Positions 21,403-23,360 of a DNA stretch of 23,360 nucleotides are shown here, one piece after another. The DNA is from JBDREA01 sp043820265. Lineage in GTDB: Archaea > Altiarchaeota > Altiarchaeia > IMC4 > JBDREA01. The translations under genes and the position numbers were made by a program. Position 1 is the first letter of the stretch, and every line of letters begins with the position of its first letter. The DNA lies in NCBI GenBank assembly GCA_043820265.1, contig JBDREA010000123.1, positions 1 to 23,360 on the forward strand, read 5' to 3'. The notes beneath the pieces were generated by a model that saw only the letters and a list, made by a program, of their open reading frames with translations, did no database searches and was not told the origin of the DNA.

Positions 21403-22455
21403 ATGGCTCAAGACATCAAAGACGAGAAAGGAAAGGTTGTTGGAACACTACTCACAGAAGAAGACGTCTCAATGGACGTATTAGAGGGAAAAACGCTTGC
21501 CGTAATCGGATACGCAAGCCAGGGACGGGCCCAGAGCCTGAATTACCGCGACTCAGGTGTAAACGTAATCGTCGGCCAACGCGAAGACCAGTTCCACGAG
21601 CAGGCCAAGGAAGACGGCTGGATCCCCGGAGAAACGCTCTTTTCCATAGACGAAGCCGCCAAAAAAGCCGACATCATCCAGCTCCTCATCGCAGACCTCG
21701 CCCAGCCAATAGTCTATGAAAAGTTCATCGAACCGAACCTGACGAAAGGAAAGACATTAGCTTTCAGCCACGGCTTCAATATCACATTCGGATGGATAAA
21801 ACCCCCCAAAGACATCAACGTCGTCATGCTCGCGCCCAAGGGCCCCGGCTTCATGGTCCGCCGCATGTACGAGGACGGCTCCGGCATGAACGCCCTATAC
21901 GCCGTCGAACAGGACGCAACCGGAGACGCAGAAGACATCATCCTCGCCATGTGCAAAGCCCAAGGTGCGACCCGCGCAGGCGTCCTCAAAACCAGCTTCC
22001 AGGAAGAATGTAAAAGCGACCTCTTCGGAGAACAAGTAGACCTCTGCGGCGGCGTAACCTGGATGGTCAAACACGCCTACGAAACGCTCATCGAGCGCGG
22101 CTACAACCCCATACTCGCCTACTGGGAAGTCCACCACGAACTCTGGGGCCTCCTCGCACCCCTCGCCTACAAGAAAGGCAACGTCGGCATGCTTCGGCGC
22201 GTATCAGTGACAGCCCGCGACGGAGCGATACAATCCGGACCCCGAGTAATGGATGATGGAGTCAAAAAACGGATGGGCGAAGTATTAGATGACATCGAAA
22301 GCGGAGCCTACGCCGAAGGCCTGAAAAAGCGCTATGAAGAGAAAGGCTTTGGACTAGTAAACGAACCGCTCGCAGAAATGGACAAAACAACCCTCGAAGT
22401 CGTCGGCAAACAGGTAAGGAAAGTCATCTGGCCCAACGACCCAGATGTGGAATAA
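21403..22455 (+). CDS. ilvC: ketol-acid reductoisomerase (class I)
   Basis: The 350-residue enzyme isomerises and reduces 2-acetolactate or 2-aceto-2-hydroxybutyrate with NAD(P)H and Mg2+, the second common step of valine, leucine and isoleucine synthesis. The nucleotide site is GYASQGRAQ (36-44), the catalytic histidine lies in FSHGFN (H123), and APKGPG follows (144-149). Metal ligands lie in SDLFGEQ (D206, E210) and WEVHHEL (E242, E246). The length fits class I. The ATG at 21403 follows a ribosome site GGGGTGA (21391-21397); the GTG at 21394 lies inside that site. No other branched-chain pathway gene is in the window. The gene has a C-ending codon preference (many GCC, GAC and CTC) stronger than its neighbours, as expected for high expression. 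Confidence 0.95.
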   Translation: MAQDIKDEKGKVVGTLLTEEDVSMDVLEGKTLAVIGYASQGRAQSLNYRDSGVNVIVGQREDQFHEQAKEDGWIPGETLFSIDEAAKKADIIQLLIADLAQPIVYEKFIEPNLTKGKTLAFSHGFNITFGWIKPPKDINVVMLAPKGPGFMVRRMYEDGSGMNALYAVEQDATGDAEDIILAMCKAQGATRAGVLKTSFQEECKSDLFGEQVDLCGGVTWMVKHAYETLIERGYNPILAYWEVHHELWGLLAPLAYKKGNVGMLRRVSVTARDGAIQSGPRVMDDGVKKRMGEVLDDIESGAYAEGLKKRYEEKGFGLVNEPLAEMDKTTLEVVGKQVRKVIWPNDPDVE

Positions 22456-22470
22456 GAAAATTCGACGTCA

Positions 22471-22488
22471 CTTTTTCTTTTTCTCCTC
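22471..22488 (+). terminator. T-rich terminator behind ilvC
   Basis: CTTTTTCTTTTTCTCCTC starts 15 nt after the ilvC stop codon. Archaeal RNA polymerase stops readily at such T-runs without a hairpin. It lies just before the methyltransferase gene. Confidence 0.45.
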
Positions 22489-22501
22489 TAATTTACTTGT
22501 G

Positions 22502-23221
22502 ATGGAAGAATCGGATTTCAACGAAAAAATTCTTGTCGAAATAGACAGCCATACCGGATATAACAAATGGATATATGCAAACATCAGCGAATATATCGGA
22601 GAAAGGATCTTTGAAGTCGGCTGCGGAATCGGAAATATAACTCAATTTCTCAAAGAAAAGGAATATATTCTCTGCCTTGACCGAAGCCAAGGGATGATAA
22701 AAAGAACAAAAAAAAATTTTTCAGAAAACAAAAACATCTCGTTTCTCAAAAAAGACTTACTAGACGTCGATGCCGCCTTTCTCTCACAAGAAAAATTTGA
22801 CACAGTACTTTGCATAAACGTGCTGGAACACATTCTGGATGACGAACGGGCCCTCAAAAAAATGCACGAAATAGTGGCTCCAGGCGGGAACCTGGTCCTG
22901 CTCGTCCCCGCAATAAAATCCTTATACGGAGAAAGCGACAAAAGCCTCAGCCACCATAGAAGATACACAAAAAAAGAGCTACTACACAAAGTCAAATCGC
23001 AAGGATTTGTCCCCCAAAAAATCTTCTACATGAACCTCCTAGGGGTTTTCGGATGGTTAATAAACGGGAGAATATTAAAACGGAAATCCCCCTCACGCAC
23101 CTCATTAAAAATATTTGCAAAAATTGAACCCATACTTGTCAGACTTGAGAAGGCAATTTCTATCCCGTTTGGACTTTCATTGATATGTGTGGGAGAAAAA
23201 CCGAAAAATAATATCCTATAG
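22502..23221 (+). CDS. class I SAM-dependent methyltransferase
   Basis: The protein has 239 residues. The SAM site is FEVGCGIGN (37-45), with an acidic residue at the end of strand 2 (D60), and motif IV-like FDTVLCINVLEHILDD followed by LKKMHEIVAPGGNLVLLVPA. The C-terminal half (SLYGESDKSLSHHRRYTKKEL, then a hydrophobic FYMNLLGVFGWLINGRIL and SLICVGEKP) is characteristic of methyltransferases found near glycosyltransferases and lipid- or sugar-modifying genes, but no such gene is in view. The start at 22502 is preferred over the frame's ATG at 22445, which overlaps the end of ilvC and would add a Phe-rich, unlikely N-terminus (HFFFFSSNLL). The substrate is unknown. Confidence 0.8.
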   Translation: MEESDFNEKILVEIDSHTGYNKWIYANISEYIGERIFEVGCGIGNITQFLKEKEYILCLDRSQGMIKRTKKNFSENKNISFLKKDLLDVDAAFLSQEKFDTVLCINVLEHILDDERALKKMHEIVAPGGNLVLLVPAIKSLYGESDKSLSHHRRYTKKELLHKVKSQGFVPQKIFYMNLLGVFGWLINGRILKRKSPSRTSLKIFAKIEPILVRLEKAISIPFGLSLICVGEKPKNNIL

Positions 23222-23360
23222 GCTTTGTAGAAACCCTTGTATGAGGGTTTCTATTTTTGTTGTTTTGTGTAGGTTATAGTTTATGAGTTTGAGTAGTAGT
23301 TCGTTTTTCTTGGTGCGGTGGGTTCGGCTGTAGATTGTGCTGCCGTATTTGCGTTTCACA
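23216..23360 (-). mobile_element. C-terminal end of a probable transposase, cut by the right edge
   Basis: A minus-strand frame runs in from the right edge and stops at TAG (23216-23218), giving 47 residues. Residues KRKYGSTIYSRTHRTKKNE and then LLKLINYNLHK follow the pattern seen at the C-terminus of DDE transposases of the IS4/IS5 type (K-R-x-[FY]-G, then an E and a YN or HN pair in a helix). The last 10 or so residues read through the 23228-23253 inverted repeat, and the stop overlaps the last codons of the methyltransferase gene. The true element boundary and family cannot be determined from this end alone. Confidence 0.5.
23228..23258. terminator. perfect inverted repeat followed by T-run
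   Basis: TAGAAACCC (23228-23236) and GGGTTTCTA (23245-23253) are exact reverse complements around an 8-nt loop, followed by TTTTT. It lies 7 nt after the methyltransferase stop and works as a terminator on the plus strand. It also lies inside the end of the minus-strand transposase frame, so it could belong to the mobile element. Confidence 0.6.

Noticed and set aside
22445..22501. Upstream ATG for the methyltransferase
   Set aside because: It overlaps the end of ilvC, has no ribosome site, and encodes a Phe-rich string from the T-rich terminator. ATG 22502 fits the family start better.
1..23360. CRISPR arrays, tRNA or rRNA genes, integrase attachment sites
   Set aside because: No regularly spaced direct repeats, cloverleaf-like segments, rRNA-like stretches or integrase genes were seen on reading both strands.

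Overview
This window most likely comes from an archaeal chromosome. The clearest marker is an archaeosine-type tRNA-guanine transglycosylase with a C-terminal PUA domain (18009-19739). Supporting signs are TTTAAA and TTTATATA box-A-like promoters, several genes with little or no leader and no Shine-Dalgarno sequence, and T-rich gene ends. I cannot name a phylum from the sequence alone. An uncultivated lineage is plausible because much of the locus looks divergent.

Left edge (1-560): the tail of an unidentified gene, a 37-residue single-pass membrane protein on the minus strand, and a small ribbon-helix-helix (RHH) type regulator. The regulator's promoter carries a perfect TGTATATATACA palindrome.

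Core locus (about 618-16082, all plus strand): a type IV secretion (T4SS) or conjugation-like apparatus. In order it holds a VirB2/TrbC-like pilin with its own promoter and terminator; a 1646-residue VirB6/TrbL-like protein with a very large soluble extension; a small zinc-ribbon protein; a second VirB6-like protein overlapping it by 4 nt; a 669-residue soluble protein of unknown function; a PrgI/TcpE-like membrane protein fused to a VirB4-N-terminal-like domain; a VirB4 ATPase with a PD-(D/E)xK-nuclease-like tail; a chimeric surface protein (Cys-rich repeats, thrombospondin type 3-like Ca2+ repeats, pilin-like hairpin, C-terminal beta-domain); and a small Cys-rich two-TM pilin-like protein. 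No relaxase and no VirD4/TcpA coupling ATPase lies in the window. That parts list resembles the archaeal Ced/Ted DNA-import systems (VirB2-, VirB6- and VirB4-like parts without a relaxase) more than a full conjugative element. A function in DNA exchange is inference.

Right part (16096-23360): mostly housekeeping genes. These are serS directly behind the last pilin-like gene, a CBS-pair/zinc-ribbon protein (minus), archaeosine TGT (plus), an SDR oxidoreductase followed by a PurM/AIR-synthase-like protein (minus operon), ketol-acid reductoisomerase ilvC (plus, divergent from the SDR), a class I methyltransferase, and at the edge a hairpin plus the C-terminal end of a probable transposase on the minus strand. 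The apparatus being embedded beside core genes suggests a resident chromosomal system rather than a recently arrived plasmid, though the left boundary is not seen.

No tRNA, rRNA or CRISPR array was seen. The longest gene-free stretch is 561-719, which holds the pilin promoter.
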